Assembly (NCBI GenBank): GCA_030680655.1
Contig: JAUXUZ010000038.1
Coordinates: 1-16,968 of the forward strand
DNA from: Phycisphaerales bacterium
GTDB taxonomy: Bacteria; Planctomycetota; Phycisphaerae; Phycisphaerales; UBA1924
Length of the DNA: 16,968 nucleotides
Direction of reading: 5' to 3'
Positions 1 through 7,050 of this stretch are shown one piece after another. How positions within the stretch are numbered: position 1 is the first letter of the stretch; each line of letters begins with the position of its first letter. The translations under genes were made by a program, and so were the position numbers. The notes below the pieces were generated by a model. That model made no database searches, was not told the origin of the DNA, and saw only the letters and a program-made list of their open reading frames with translations.

Positions 1-1103
1 ACGCGCGTTTCCTTGCCGCTGGGGTGGATGCACTGGTGGGCGCCGTCGTGGCACGCGGCGACGCACAGTTGGCACCCGATGCACTTGTCGGCGTCGATCT
101 TCGCGACCGTCTCGTAGTTCAGGTCCAGGTCTCCCCACTCGCTGAAGCCGGGGATCGCCTTGCCGACCATCTGCTCGACCTTCGTGAACCCGTGCGTCCG
201 CATGTACTCGGCCAGGCCGTCGTTCATGTCCTCAACGACTTTGTACCCGCGCAGCATCACCTCGGTGCACACCTGCACGCTCGACGAGCCGAGCAAAATG
301 AACTCCACCGCGTCACGCCAGTTGCTGATGCCGCCGATCCCGCTGATCGGCAGGCCGAACGCCTTCTCGCGTGCCAGCGCAGCCACCATGTGCAGCGCGA
401 TCGGCTTCACGGCGGCCCCGCAGTACCCGCCGTTGGTGCTCGCGTTGGCCACCCGCGGTTCGGGCACGAAGCGTTCGATGTCCACGCCGATGATGCTCTT
501 GATCGTGTTGATCAGCGACACGCCGTGCGCACCGCCGCGCTTGGCCGCCAGCCCGTGGGGCACGATGTTCGAGACGTTGGGCGTGAGCTTGACCAGCACC
601 GGAACCGTCGAGTAGCCCACCGCCCAGGAGGTGATCTCCTGGTTGACGCTCGGCTCTTGCCCGACGGCCGAACCCATCCCGCGCTCGCACATGCCGTGCG
701 GGCAGCCGAAGTTCAACTCCAGACCGTCCGCCCCGGCATCGATGCTCCGCTTGATGATGTCGCGCCACTCGTCGCGTGTCTCCACCATCAGCGACACGAC
801 CACCGCGTGCTTGGGGAACAGCCGCTTGGTCTCAGCGATCTCCTTGAAGTTAACATCCAGCGAACGGTCGGTGATCAGCTCGATGTTGTTGAACCCAGCC
901 CCTTGCACGCCGCGGATCGTCGTCGCCCCGAAGCGGCTCGACACGTTCTGGATCGGCACACCCAGCGTCTTCCAGACCGCGCCGCCCCATCCGTGGCCGA
1001 ACGCCCGCTGGATCTGCAGGCCTGAGTTTGCCGGCGGTGCCGAAGCCAGCCAGAACGGGTTGGGTGCCTTGATGCCGCCGCAGTTCACACTCAGATCAAC
1101 CAT
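1..1103 (-). CDS. preA: Dihydropyrimidine dehydrogenase (NAD+) catalytic subunit PreA, 3' end cut by window edge
   Basis: This subunit reduces uracil or thymine to the 5,6-dihydro form, or runs the reverse reaction, as the FMN partner of PreT in pyrimidine breakdown. I translated 367 residues from the minus strand before the window ends. Residues 1-320 form a dihydroorotate-dehydrogenase-like FMN barrel. It contains ELNFGCPHGMCERGMG (129-144), VKLTPNVSNI (171-180), the phosphate-loop segment LPISGIGGI and VQVCTEVM. A ferredoxin-like tail starts with a 4Fe-4S motif (Cys341, 344, 347, 351); the second cluster expected in the family would lie beyond the edge. E. coli PreA is about 411 residues, so roughly 45 are missing. 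The ATG overlaps the preT stop by 8 bases and follows a GGAAGGGGGAG ribosome site, so the two are probably translationally coupled. Val147 stands where mammalian DPD has its catalytic Cys; I believe this is usual in bacterial members. Confidence 0.95.
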   Translation of the reverse strand, partial: MVDLSVNCGGIKAPNPFWLASAPPANSGLQIQRAFGHGWGGAVWKTLGVPIQNVSSRFGATTIRGVQGAGFNNIELITDRSLDVNFKEIAETKRLFPKHAVVVSLMVETRDEWRDIIKRSIDAGADGLELNFGCPHGMCERGMGSAVGQEPSVNQEITSWAVGYSTVPVLVKLTPNVSNIVPHGLAAKRGGAHGVSLINTIKSIIGVDIERFVPEPRVANASTNGGYCGAAVKPIALHMVAALAREKAFGLPISGIGGISNWRDAVEFILLGSSSVQVCTEVMLRGYKVVEDMNDGLAEYMRTHGFTKVEQMVGKAIPGFSEWGDLDLNYETVAKIDADKCIGCQLCVAACHDGAHQCIHPSGKETR

Positions 1104-2421
1104 TGCGGGCTCCCCCTTCCTTGCCGCCCAGGGCAAGGTGAATCGCGCGGGCCGCAGCCTTGCCTTCCGCAGCCGCGTTGACCACTTCCTTGCCGCCGTT
1201 GGCGCAGTCACCGGCCGCGTACCACTTGGCACGCCCGGCGAAGCCGTTGGCATCGGTGACGACCCGCCCCCGCTCGACACGCACACCCGCCAACTTTGCA
1301 AACGAGTCGCCGAGCTTCGACTGGCCGATCGCGACCAGCACCAACTCCGCATCGATCGTGAAGTCCGAGCCGGCGATCGGCTTCTTCGATGCGTCAAGAC
1401 GCGTGCAACGGACCCGCTGCACACCCTTTGCCCCTTCGAACGCCACCGGCAACGCCCGCCATTCGCCGCGCACACCCTCGGCCTTGGCCGCGTGCCACTC
1501 GTGCTCGTACCCCGACATTCCCCCCTCGTCGCCGCGGTAGAGCATCATCACGTCGGCGATGCCGAGCCCCTTCGCTTCGCGCGCGGCGTCGATCGCTGTG
1601 TTCCCCCCGCCCACGACGACGCACCGACGGACACCTTCAAGCGCTACGCGAGCGAGTTTCATCCGCTCGATCCACTCGACAGCCCCCAGCACGCCCGCCA
1701 GGTCCTCACCGGGAACGCCGAGCCGCGAGTCGGCCCCGAGCCCCGCGCCGATCATCACCGCGTCGTGCCCGGATTCGAGCGACTCCAATGTGATCTGCTC
1801 ACCGACGGCCGAGTTGAGCCGAACATCAATGCCGCCGATCCCCAGCACCCACTCGACTTCCTCAGCCGCCTGCTCCGCCCGCATCTTGTAGGGCGCAACG
1901 CCCGTCACGTTCAGCCCGCCGAGCGTCGAGCGTTTCTCGTAGATCGTGCAACGGTGCCCCAGCCGACGAAGCTCGTGCGCCGCCGCGAGGCTCGCCGGCC
2001 CACCGCCGATGAGGCCGACCGACTTGCCGGTGTCGGGTCCGGCCTCAAAGAACCGCCATCCTTCCGTGAAGGCGCGGTCGGTGGCGTACCGCTGCAGCTT
2101 GCCGATCTGAATGGGCGGTGCATCGAGGTGGTTGTACACGCACGCCCCTACGCAGAGCACCTCGACGGGGCAGACCCGCGCGCAGCTCATGCCCAGGATG
2201 TTCGAGTCAAAGATCGTCCGGGCCGATCCCTTGTCGTTGCCGGTGCTGATCTTGCGGATGAACTGCGGGATGTCGATGGCGGTTGGACACGCCTTGATGC
2301 ACGGTGCATCAGCGCAGAAGAGGCATCGGGTCGCCTCGACAACGGCCTGGTCGGGCGCCAGCGGGAGCTTGTAGTCGCCAAAGGTGGATTCGGATCGGTC
2401 TGCGGTCAGTCGGTCGGCCAT
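1096..2421 (-). CDS. preT: Dihydropyrimidine dehydrogenase (NAD+) electron-transfer subunit PreT
   Basis: This flavoprotein passes electrons between NAD(P)H and the catalytic subunit PreA. The 441-residue protein has an N-terminal two-cluster iron-sulfur domain with Cys33, 36, 41, 45 and Cys80, 84, 90, 94. An FAD-binding Rossmann motif follows (VGLIGGGPASLAAAHELRR, 135-153), then the NAD(P)-binding motif VVVGGGNTAIDAA (268-280). The C-terminal FAD segment is YAAGDCANGG (401-410). This order matches the glutamate synthase small subunit/DPD N-terminal family. I place the start at 2421 because a GGAG lies 7 bases upstream and homology begins just after it. The frame stays open upstream to 2499, but that extension looks non-coding. 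It is the first gene of the preT-preA operon and lies about 100 bases downstream of the tRNA-Phe terminator. Confidence 0.95.
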   Translation of the reverse strand: MADRLTADRSESTFGDYKLPLAPDQAVVEATRCLFCADAPCIKACPTAIDIPQFIRKISTGNDKGSARTIFDSNILGMSCARVCPVEVLCVGACVYNHLDAPPIQIGKLQRYATDRAFTEGWRFFEAGPDTGKSVGLIGGGPASLAAAHELRRLGHRCTIYEKRSTLGGLNVTGVAPYKMRAEQAAEEVEWVLGIGGIDVRLNSAVGEQITLESLESGHDAVMIGAGLGADSRLGVPGEDLAGVLGAVEWIERMKLARVALEGVRRCVVVGGGNTAIDAAREAKGLGIADVMMLYRGDEGGMSGYEHEWHAAKAEGVRGEWRALPVAFEGAKGVQRVRCTRLDASKKPIAGSDFTIDAELVLVAIGQSKLGDSFAKLAGVRVERGRVVTDANGFAGRAKWYAAGDCANGGKEVVNAAAEGKAAARAIHLALGGKEGGARNG

Positions 2422-2520
2422 GGGAGCTCCGCTGGTGCGCTGCGTGTCTGCGGGCGCAGCAATCGACAGTCTAACAGAAACTCGGCCCAATGGGCGCACG
2501 CCCTGCCCCCGATCGGATGC

Positions 2521-2558
2521 CCCAAAACGAACAGCCCCGGGCCAGTTCGGCCCGGGGC
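2521..2558 (-). terminator. Intrinsic terminator of the tRNA-Phe transcript
   Basis: A perfect 10-bp stem (GCCCCGGGCC with GGCCCGGGGC, 2534-2543 and 2549-2558) closes a 5-base loop. Read on the minus strand it is followed by TGTTCGTTTTGGG, a T-containing tail. It starts 13 bases after the tRNA 3' end and separates the tRNA from preT. Confidence 0.8.
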
Positions 2559-2570
2559 GTTACGCGTGAA

Positions 2571-2643
2571 TGGGCAGTCCCGGACTTGAACCGGGGACCC
2601 TCGCATTTTCAATGCGATGCTCTACCAACTGAGCTAACTACCC
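2571..2643 (-). tRNA. tRNA-Phe (anticodon GAA)
   Basis: The minus strand folds as a complete 73-base cloverleaf. The acceptor stem is GGGTAGT with ACTGCCC (one T-G pair), and the D arm contains AGCTCAGTTGGTAGAGC. The anticodon stem is TCGCA/TGCGA around the loop TTGAAAA, with GAA at 2610-2608. The T arm is CCCGG-TTCAAGT-CCGGG and the discriminator base is A. The 3' CCA is not encoded (TTC follows), so it must be added after transcription. Confidence 0.97.
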
Positions 2644-2652
2644 GTCGGGACA

Positions 2653-2680
2653 AGAATACGCACCGCGGGCAGAGGGTCAA
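2653..2680 (-). promoter_or_regulatory. Sigma70-type promoter for tRNA-Phe
   Basis: On the minus strand TTGACC (2680-2675) and TATTCT (2658-2653) are separated by 16 bases. The -10 box ends 9 bases before the tRNA 5' end, which is the usual geometry for a stable RNA gene. This is a match to consensus by eye. Confidence 0.65.
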
Positions 2681-2776
2681 GAGAGGGAAGGCACAGGAAC
2701 AGGAGACTATCGGACATAGGCAAGCCCCTCAAATCACCCGTCTGACGTCCCGGGGTGCGGCCCTCTACCCTCACCC

Positions 2777-3319
2777 ATGGCCCGCATGGTCCTGCTGCAG
2801 CACGTCCTCCCCGATGGCACACAGCACTTCGACTGGCTGATTCAGCCCGTCGGTGCCGGGCCCGGCTCCCCCCTGGCGAAATTCGCCGACTCGACCGACC
2901 CCGACGACCGGTGCCTCATCTCGTTCCGCGTGATGGACCGCATCGATCACCCCAAAGTCGTCGCGTTCCCGGCGGACGCTCTCCCCCTTCACAGACGCAA
3001 GTACCTCGACTTCCAAGGCGAAGTCGACGGCAAGGGAACGGTGCGTCGTGTCGGCGGCGGAATGGTCCGCAAGGTTGAGATCATGGGGCACGAGGACGAC
3101 GGTGTGATGGACGCGATCAGCATCCGCGGCAAGTTCACCGGCGGTGGCCAGGGCCTTGAGTACACCTGGGCCGGCGTCCGCGAGGGCGACCTGTGGCAGT
3201 TCCGCCGCAGCAAGCCCAACGTGCTGCAGAACAAGCCGACGCGCACGCCGGTCGACACCAACCCCCTCACGCGCGACCTCAACGAGCATGGCCCGTGGCT
3301 ACGCCCCTGGACCCTTTGA
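2777..3319 (+). CDS. Stand-alone protein resembling the LigD 3'-phosphoesterase domain
   Basis: This 180-residue protein resembles the N-terminal phosphoesterase domain of bacterial DNA ligase D, which trims 3' ends in DNA repair. The start LLQHVLPDGTQHFDWLI aligns with the family's QKH...LHYDFRLE segment, giving His9, His17 and Asp19 as candidate metal ligands. LHRRKYLDFQGEVDGKGTV (71-89) matches the H-x3-Y and YxDFEGxI...GxGTV region, giving His72 and Tyr76. The active-site Arg that follows the metal-binding Asp in LigD appears to be Leu21. No ligase or polymerase domain and no Ku gene are present. The ATG lacks a clear ribosome site; Met4 is an alternative start. The gene ends 25 bases before the cupin gene and is probably co-transcribed with it. 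Family membership is by remote resemblance, and the real substrate is unknown. Confidence 0.7.
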   Translation: MARMVLLQHVLPDGTQHFDWLIQPVGAGPGSPLAKFADSTDPDDRCLISFRVMDRIDHPKVVAFPADALPLHRRKYLDFQGEVDGKGTVRRVGGGMVRKVEIMGHEDDGVMDAISIRGKFTGGGQGLEYTWAGVREGDLWQFRRSKPNVLQNKPTRTPVDTNPLTRDLNEHGPWLRPWTL

Positions 3320-3344
3320 GGCGGATCGCAGCAAGGAACCTCCG

Positions 3345-3710
3345 ATGCCAAAGCAGTGCCCGCTTGTTCACAATTGGGATTGCCTGCCAGAGGATGCGCC
3401 GATAGCGCTGCTGACGCGCAGACGCATCATCGGCGAGCAGATGATGATCTCGCGGGTGATGTTGAGCAAGGGGTGCGATGTGCCGAGCCACAGCCACGCG
3501 AACGAGCAGTTCGCGGTGCTGCTGAGCGGCAGGGTGCGGTTTGGGCTTGGCGCGCCCGGTACGCCGGAGCACCGCGAGGTGGTGGTGTCAGGGGGCGAGG
3601 TGCTGCACCTGCCGGGCAACCTGCCGCATTCGGCGTTTGCGACGGAGGACTCGGTGATCCTCGACCTGTTCAGCCCGCCGAGCCAGACGACGGGGATCGA
3701 CCGCCGGTAG
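3345..3710 (+). CDS. Small single-domain cupin protein
   Basis: This 121-residue protein is one cupin barrel. Motif 1 is seen as PSHSHANEQFAVLLSG (47-62), with His49, His51 and Glu54 as metal ligands. Motif 2 is GGEVLHLPGNLPHSAF (83-98), with His95 as the fourth ligand. Such proteins are metal-binding enzymes or sensors whose substrate cannot be read from the fold. No other domain is present. The start at 3345 is supported by AAGGA eight bases upstream; the same frame is open further upstream but overlaps the preceding gene. It is probably the second gene of a two-gene unit and converges on the symporter gene, the stop codons being 11 bases apart. Confidence 0.88.
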   Translation: MPKQCPLVHNWDCLPEDAPIALLTRRRIIGEQMMISRVMLSKGCDVPSHSHANEQFAVLLSGRVRFGLGAPGTPEHREVVVSGGEVLHLPGNLPHSAFATEDSVILDLFSPPSQTTGIDRR

Positions 3711-3725
3711 CGCCGGGCTCGCTAC
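3707..3725. terminator. Short hairpin between convergent genes
   Basis: GTAGCG (3707-3712) pairs with CGCTAC (3720-3725) around a 7-base loop. It includes the cupin stop codon and the end of the symporter gene. There is no T tract, so a role as a two-way terminator is only a guess. Confidence 0.25.
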
Positions 3726-5164
3726 GCCGCCTCCACAGCCGCAGCTGCCGCGCGCACCTCTGCCTCCGTCAGCAGCTTCCCCTCGCTCGCGGCCACAACC
3801 GCCGCGACGGCCGCATCGCCCGAGATGTTCACCACCGTGCGGCCCATGTCGAGCACGCGGTCAACGGCCATCAGCACCGCGATTCCCTCCGGCGGAACGC
3901 CGATCGACTCCAGCACGATCACCATCATCACGATGCTCCCCCCCGGCACACCGGGCGAGCCGACCGCGATCAGCGTCGCCAGCATCACGATGCTCGCTTG
4001 ATCCGTCAGCGTGAGCTGGATGCCGTAAAGCTGCGCCACGAACGTTGCGGCGACCGCCTGGTAGAGCGCGGTGCCCGCCATGTTCACCGTCGCCCCTAGC
4101 GGGCAGACAAAGCTGGTGATCTCGTCGGCGACGCCGAGCCTGTCCCGGGCGCACTCCATCGTGACCGGCAGCGTCGCCGCCGAGCTGGAGCTCGAGATGG
4201 CCAGCAGCTGCGCCGGCGCCAGCGCTCTGAAGAACCGCTTGAAACCGACCTTGTTCCCCCGCGGCGTAAGGGCCCACAGAAACGTGGGGTACATCACCGT
4301 CAGCACCAGAGCAAGGCCTGCCAGAACCACAAGGCAGTAGACAAGCAATGCGCCCAGCACATCCAGCCCCAGGCCGGCCACCGTCTTGGCCATCAGCGCA
4401 AAGACCGCATAGGGAGCCAGCGTCATCAGCGCCCGCACCAGCAGGATGAGCGCATCTTGCACCCCGTCGCACACCCGCACCACGACGTCCGACTTGCCCC
4501 GCGGGATCATCGTGAGCCCCAATCCGAGCGTGACCGACAGGAACACCACCTGCAGCATTTCGCCGCTCGCCAGCGCCGCAAACGGGTTCGCCGGCACCAC
4601 GTCAATCAGCTGCTGCCACACCGACGCCTCCGAACGGATCTTCTCCCCCGCGGCGATCCGCGACTGCGCCCCGGCCGCCTGCGCCGCCAGAAGCTCAACC
4701 CGCTTCTCGGGGCTCACAAACGCGTCCCCGCCCGGCTTCACCGCGTTCGACAGCCCCAGCCCGATCACCGCCGCAGCCACCGTCGTCAGGATAAACCACA
4801 TCAGCGTCTTGGTGCCGATCCGCCCGAGCTTGCGCGGGTCACCCAGGCTCGCAACGCCCACCACAAGCGAGAAGAGCACGATCGGCACCGCGATGAACCG
4901 CAGGCACCGCAGGAAGAGCTTGCCGACAAAGTCCGTCAGCGAAGACGCGAACTTCACGGTGACGGCGACAACCCCGGCCTCGGCGTTCGGATCGGCCGTC
5001 CCCGGCGCGTGCCGCGTCCCGGCCATGTACGCCGCGGAGTCGTTGACGCCCACCGCCGCCCACGTCGCCGTCGTCCAGAGCTGGTTGGCCACGACGCCCG
5101 CGATGATGCCAAGCACCAGCCCGATCGTAATCTGCCAGTGCAGCGCGATGCCCTTCTTTTTCAT
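3722..5164 (-). CDS. Dicarboxylate/amino acid:cation symporter (DAACS/SLC1 family)
   Basis: This 480-residue inner-membrane symporter belongs to the glutamate/aspartate and C4-dicarboxylate family. Hairpin 1 shows the serine-rich signature ISSSSSAATLPVT (323-335). TM7 reads VNMAGTALYQA (360-370), hairpin 2 AVGSPGVPGGS (400-410), and TM8 VDRVLDMGRTVVNISGD (434-450). Asp435, Asp439, Arg442, Thr443, Asn446 and Asp450 match GltPh Asp390, Asp394, Arg397, Thr398, Asn401 and Asp405. The Arg favours an acidic substrate. The usual NMDGT is NMAGT here, and the TM3 motif YLLTS is FILTT, so the third sodium site looks lost. It is longer than GltPh, with extra loops near 36-65 and 145-190. The start is MKKKG at 5164; no strong ribosome site is seen. 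It lies 61 bases from the ABC ATPase gene on the same strand. Confidence 0.93.
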   Translation of the reverse strand: MKKKGIALHWQITIGLVLGIIAGVVANQLWTTATWAAVGVNDSAAYMAGTRHAPGTADPNAEAGVVAVTVKFASSLTDFVGKLFLRCLRFIAVPIVLFSLVVGVASLGDPRKLGRIGTKTLMWFILTTVAAAVIGLGLSNAVKPGGDAFVSPEKRVELLAAQAAGAQSRIAAGEKIRSEASVWQQLIDVVPANPFAALASGEMLQVVFLSVTLGLGLTMIPRGKSDVVVRVCDGVQDALILLVRALMTLAPYAVFALMAKTVAGLGLDVLGALLVYCLVVLAGLALVLTVMYPTFLWALTPRGNKVGFKRFFRALAPAQLLAISSSSSAATLPVTMECARDRLGVADEITSFVCPLGATVNMAGTALYQAVAATFVAQLYGIQLTLTDQASIVMLATLIAVGSPGVPGGSIVMMVIVLESIGVPPEGIAVLMAVDRVLDMGRTVVNISGDAAVAAVVAASEGKLLTEAEVRAAAAAVEAA

Positions 5165-5225
5165 GCGGGCAAGATACCAGCCCGACCGCCCAGATGCGCG
5201 CCGTTCGCTCGGCCGTCCCCCGGCC

Positions 5226-6035
5226 TCAGCCCCGCTGCGTGACTACCGCCTCCGGCACCGCCGCCAGCAGCCTGATCGTGTACGGGTGCGCCGGCGCGTG
5301 CATGATCTGCTCGCGCTCGCCCTGCTCCACGATCACCCCCGCCTGCATCACCGCGATCCGGTCGCACATCTGGTTCACCACCGCCATGTCGTGGCTGATG
5401 AACAGGTAGCTCAGCCCCATGTCGCGCTGCAGGTCGGCCAGCAGGTTCAGCACCTGCGCCTGCACGCTCACATCCAGGGCGCTCGTCGGCTCGTCGCACA
5501 CCACAAACGACGGCCCCAGCATCAACGCCCGCGCGATCGCGATCCGCTGCTTCTGCCCGCCGGAGAACTCGTGGGGGTAGCGGTCCATCGCCGCCGCCGG
5601 CATGCCGCACCGCTCGAGCATCTCTCCCGCCCGCTCGCGCACCCGTTTCCGCGGCACCCCCGGCTCGTGGACGATCAGCGGCTCGCCAACAACCTCCTCC
5701 ACGCGCATCCGCGGGTTGAGCGACCCGCCGGGGTCCTGGAAGACGATCTGCATCCGCTTGCGCAACTCCGCCATCCGCGCCCGCCCCGCCCCGAGCACAT
5801 CCACCCCGTCGAACACCACTGTGCCCCCTGTCGCCGGGATCAACCGCAGCACCGCACGCCCCGCCGTCGTCTTCCCGCACCCAGACTCCCCAACCAGCCC
5901 CAGCGTCTTCCCCCGCGGCACCTCAAAGCTGACGCCATCGACGGCGCGGACATGGTCGCAAACCCGCTGCAGCACCCCCGTCCGCACCGGAAAGTGCACC
6001 CGCAGGTCGCGAACTTGCAGCAAGGGCCCGTTCAT
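5226..6035 (-). CDS. Opp/Dpp-type ABC transporter ATP-binding protein
   Basis: This 269-residue cytoplasmic ATPase is of the kind that powers oligopeptide or dipeptide uptake (OppF/DppF group). It has Walker A GESGCGKTT (49-57), Q-loop VFQDPGGSLNP (98-108), signature FSGGQKQR (157-164), Walker B FVVCDEPTSALD (177-188) and H-loop ISHD (213-216). The ending HAPAHPYTIRLLAAVP is typical of the Opp/Dpp group. I chose ATG 6035, with AGGA nine bases upstream; the open frame reaching 6683 only mirrors the lipoprotein gene. It is shorter than most OppF proteins (about 320). No permease, binding protein or OppD partner is in the window, so the transported substrate is unknown. Confidence 0.92.
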   Translation of the reverse strand: MNGPLLQVRDLRVHFPVRTGVLQRVCDHVRAVDGVSFEVPRGKTLGLVGESGCGKTTAGRAVLRLIPATGGTVVFDGVDVLGAGRARMAELRKRMQIVFQDPGGSLNPRMRVEEVVGEPLIVHEPGVPRKRVRERAGEMLERCGMPAAAMDRYPHEFSGGQKQRIAIARALMLGPSFVVCDEPTSALDVSVQAQVLNLLADLQRDMGLSYLFISHDMAVVNQMCDRIAVMQAGVIVEQGEREQIMHAPAHPYTIRLLAAVPEAVVTQRG

Positions 6036-6155
6036 CACACGCCATCCTACTACCCCCGGCCCCCCTCCCGCCGGGCGTGACCGGATCGCCCTCCCGGCCG
6101 GCGCCGGTTCCTTTCCGGGGCTTTCCTCCACCGGCCGGGCCGATACCATCGCCCC

Positions 6156-6923
6156 GTGAACCTCAACCCCCTGCTGTCCATCCGCGCTTCTGTCACCGCC
6201 GCGCTCGCCTGCACGCTCCTGCTCGGCGCGTGCGGCACGCCCGCATCGTCGTATAAGAACAAAGGTGACATCTACTTCGACGCCGGCCAGAACCAGGTCG
6301 CCATCGAGAGTTACGAGCAGTACCTCGCGCTTCGCGCAGGCGACGAGGCCGCCCGCTACAACCTCTCCAAGGCGTACATGCGCTCGGGCGACTACGCCAA
6401 GGCCGCCGAGCACCTGCGCGTCCTGCACACGCAGTCGCCGCGTACGCCCGAGTACACCGAATCGCTGGCCGATGCGCTCCTCGCCGGCGGCCGGCGCGAT
6501 GAGCTCTACCGCCTGCTCAAAAGCGAAGCGCTCGAGCAGCAGACCATGGACGACTGGCTGCGGCTGGGCCGCTTCGCCCTGCGCCAGGGTGACAAGGACA
6601 CCGCGCTTGTCGCCCTCCTCGCCTCGGCCAAGGTCGATGCGGGCCGCTCGTGGCAGCCGCACGTGACCCTCTACGACTACCACCGCTCCATGGGCCAGCG
6701 CCCCGAGGCCATCCGCCGGCTCCGTATGGCCGCGTGGGTCGCCCCTCGCAACGCCGAGGTCACCCGCCGCATCGCCGAGTCGGGCGCCATCAGCGGGCCC
6801 ACCTTCGCTCTCCGCCCCGACGAATGGGATGCCCGCGTCTTCGAGAACCCGCTCCAGCCGTTCAACCCCTTCGAGGGCAAGCCGCCGGTCGAAGCACCCG
6901 CCGACCCCGACCCCGTGAAGTAG
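6156..6923 (+). CDS. TPR-repeat lipoprotein
   Basis: This 255-residue protein starts with a signal peptide and a lipobox, LLLGAC, with Cys26 as the lipidated residue. It is thus probably anchored to a membrane on the outer face. Residues 33-100 form at least two tetratricopeptide repeats (NKGDIYFDAGQNQVAIESYE, then AARYNLSKAYMRSGDYAKAA). Weaker helical pairs follow up to about 210. The tail is rich in proline and acidic residues. TPR lipoproteins usually serve as assembly or scaffold factors; no partner is apparent here. The start is GTG at 6156 without a visible Shine-Dalgarno sequence. It is divergent from the ABC ATPase, sharing a 120-base spacer. Confidence 0.85.
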   Translation: MNLNPLLSIRASVTAALACTLLLGACGTPASSYKNKGDIYFDAGQNQVAIESYEQYLALRAGDEAARYNLSKAYMRSGDYAKAAEHLRVLHTQSPRTPEYTESLADALLAGGRRDELYRLLKSEALEQQTMDDWLRLGRFALRQGDKDTALVALLASAKVDAGRSWQPHVTLYDYHRSMGQRPEAIRRLRMAAWVAPRNAEVTRRIAESGAISGPTFALRPDEWDARVFENPLQPFNPFEGKPPVEAPADPDPVK

Positions 6924-7001
6924 GGCCCGCGCGATTCTGGTGGTCTGGGCAAACTGGTGACTTCAGGCGACTGAAAAACCGTTGCACCCGCCCCTGCGGC
7001 C

Positions 7002-7031
7002 TTGACTGGAGCACCCTAGGTAATGTATAGT
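7002..7031 (+). promoter_or_regulatory. Sigma70-type promoter of sahR-ahcY
   Basis: TTGACT (7002-7007) and TATAGT (7026-7031) are 18 bases apart, close to consensus. Transcription should start near 7038, only about 10 bases before the sahR ATG. TAATGT (7021-7026) is an alternative -10 box, but its spacing of 13 is poor. Confidence 0.75.
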
Positions 7032-7032
7032 C

Positions 7033-7050
7033 CATCCGGATATACGGATG
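7033..7050 (+). promoter_or_regulatory. Inverted-repeat operator overlapping the sahR start codon
   Basis: CATCCG (7033-7038) and CGGATG (7045-7050) are perfect inverted arms around GATATA. The right arm includes the ATG of sahR. The site covers the predicted transcription start, where a bound winged-helix dimer would block initiation. ArsR-family regulators bind such palindromes, so self-regulation by SahR is the natural reading, but binding is inferred. Confidence 0.7.

Noticed and set aside
661..665. Val147 of PreA at the position of mammalian DPD's catalytic Cys671, hinting at an inactive enzyme
   Set aside because: As I recall, bacterial PreA/PydA proteins commonly have GxAVGQ here, and the rest of the site is intact.
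24..2589. Long plus-strand open frames (24-1025 and 631-2589)
   Set aside because: They lie antisense to preA and preT, which show clear motifs; their translations are Arg/His/Pro-rich and cross the tRNA gene.
6036..6683. N-terminal extension of the ABC ATPase to 6683
   Set aside because: It is antisense to the TPR lipoprotein, while the canonical ABC start lies at 6035 with AGGA upstream.
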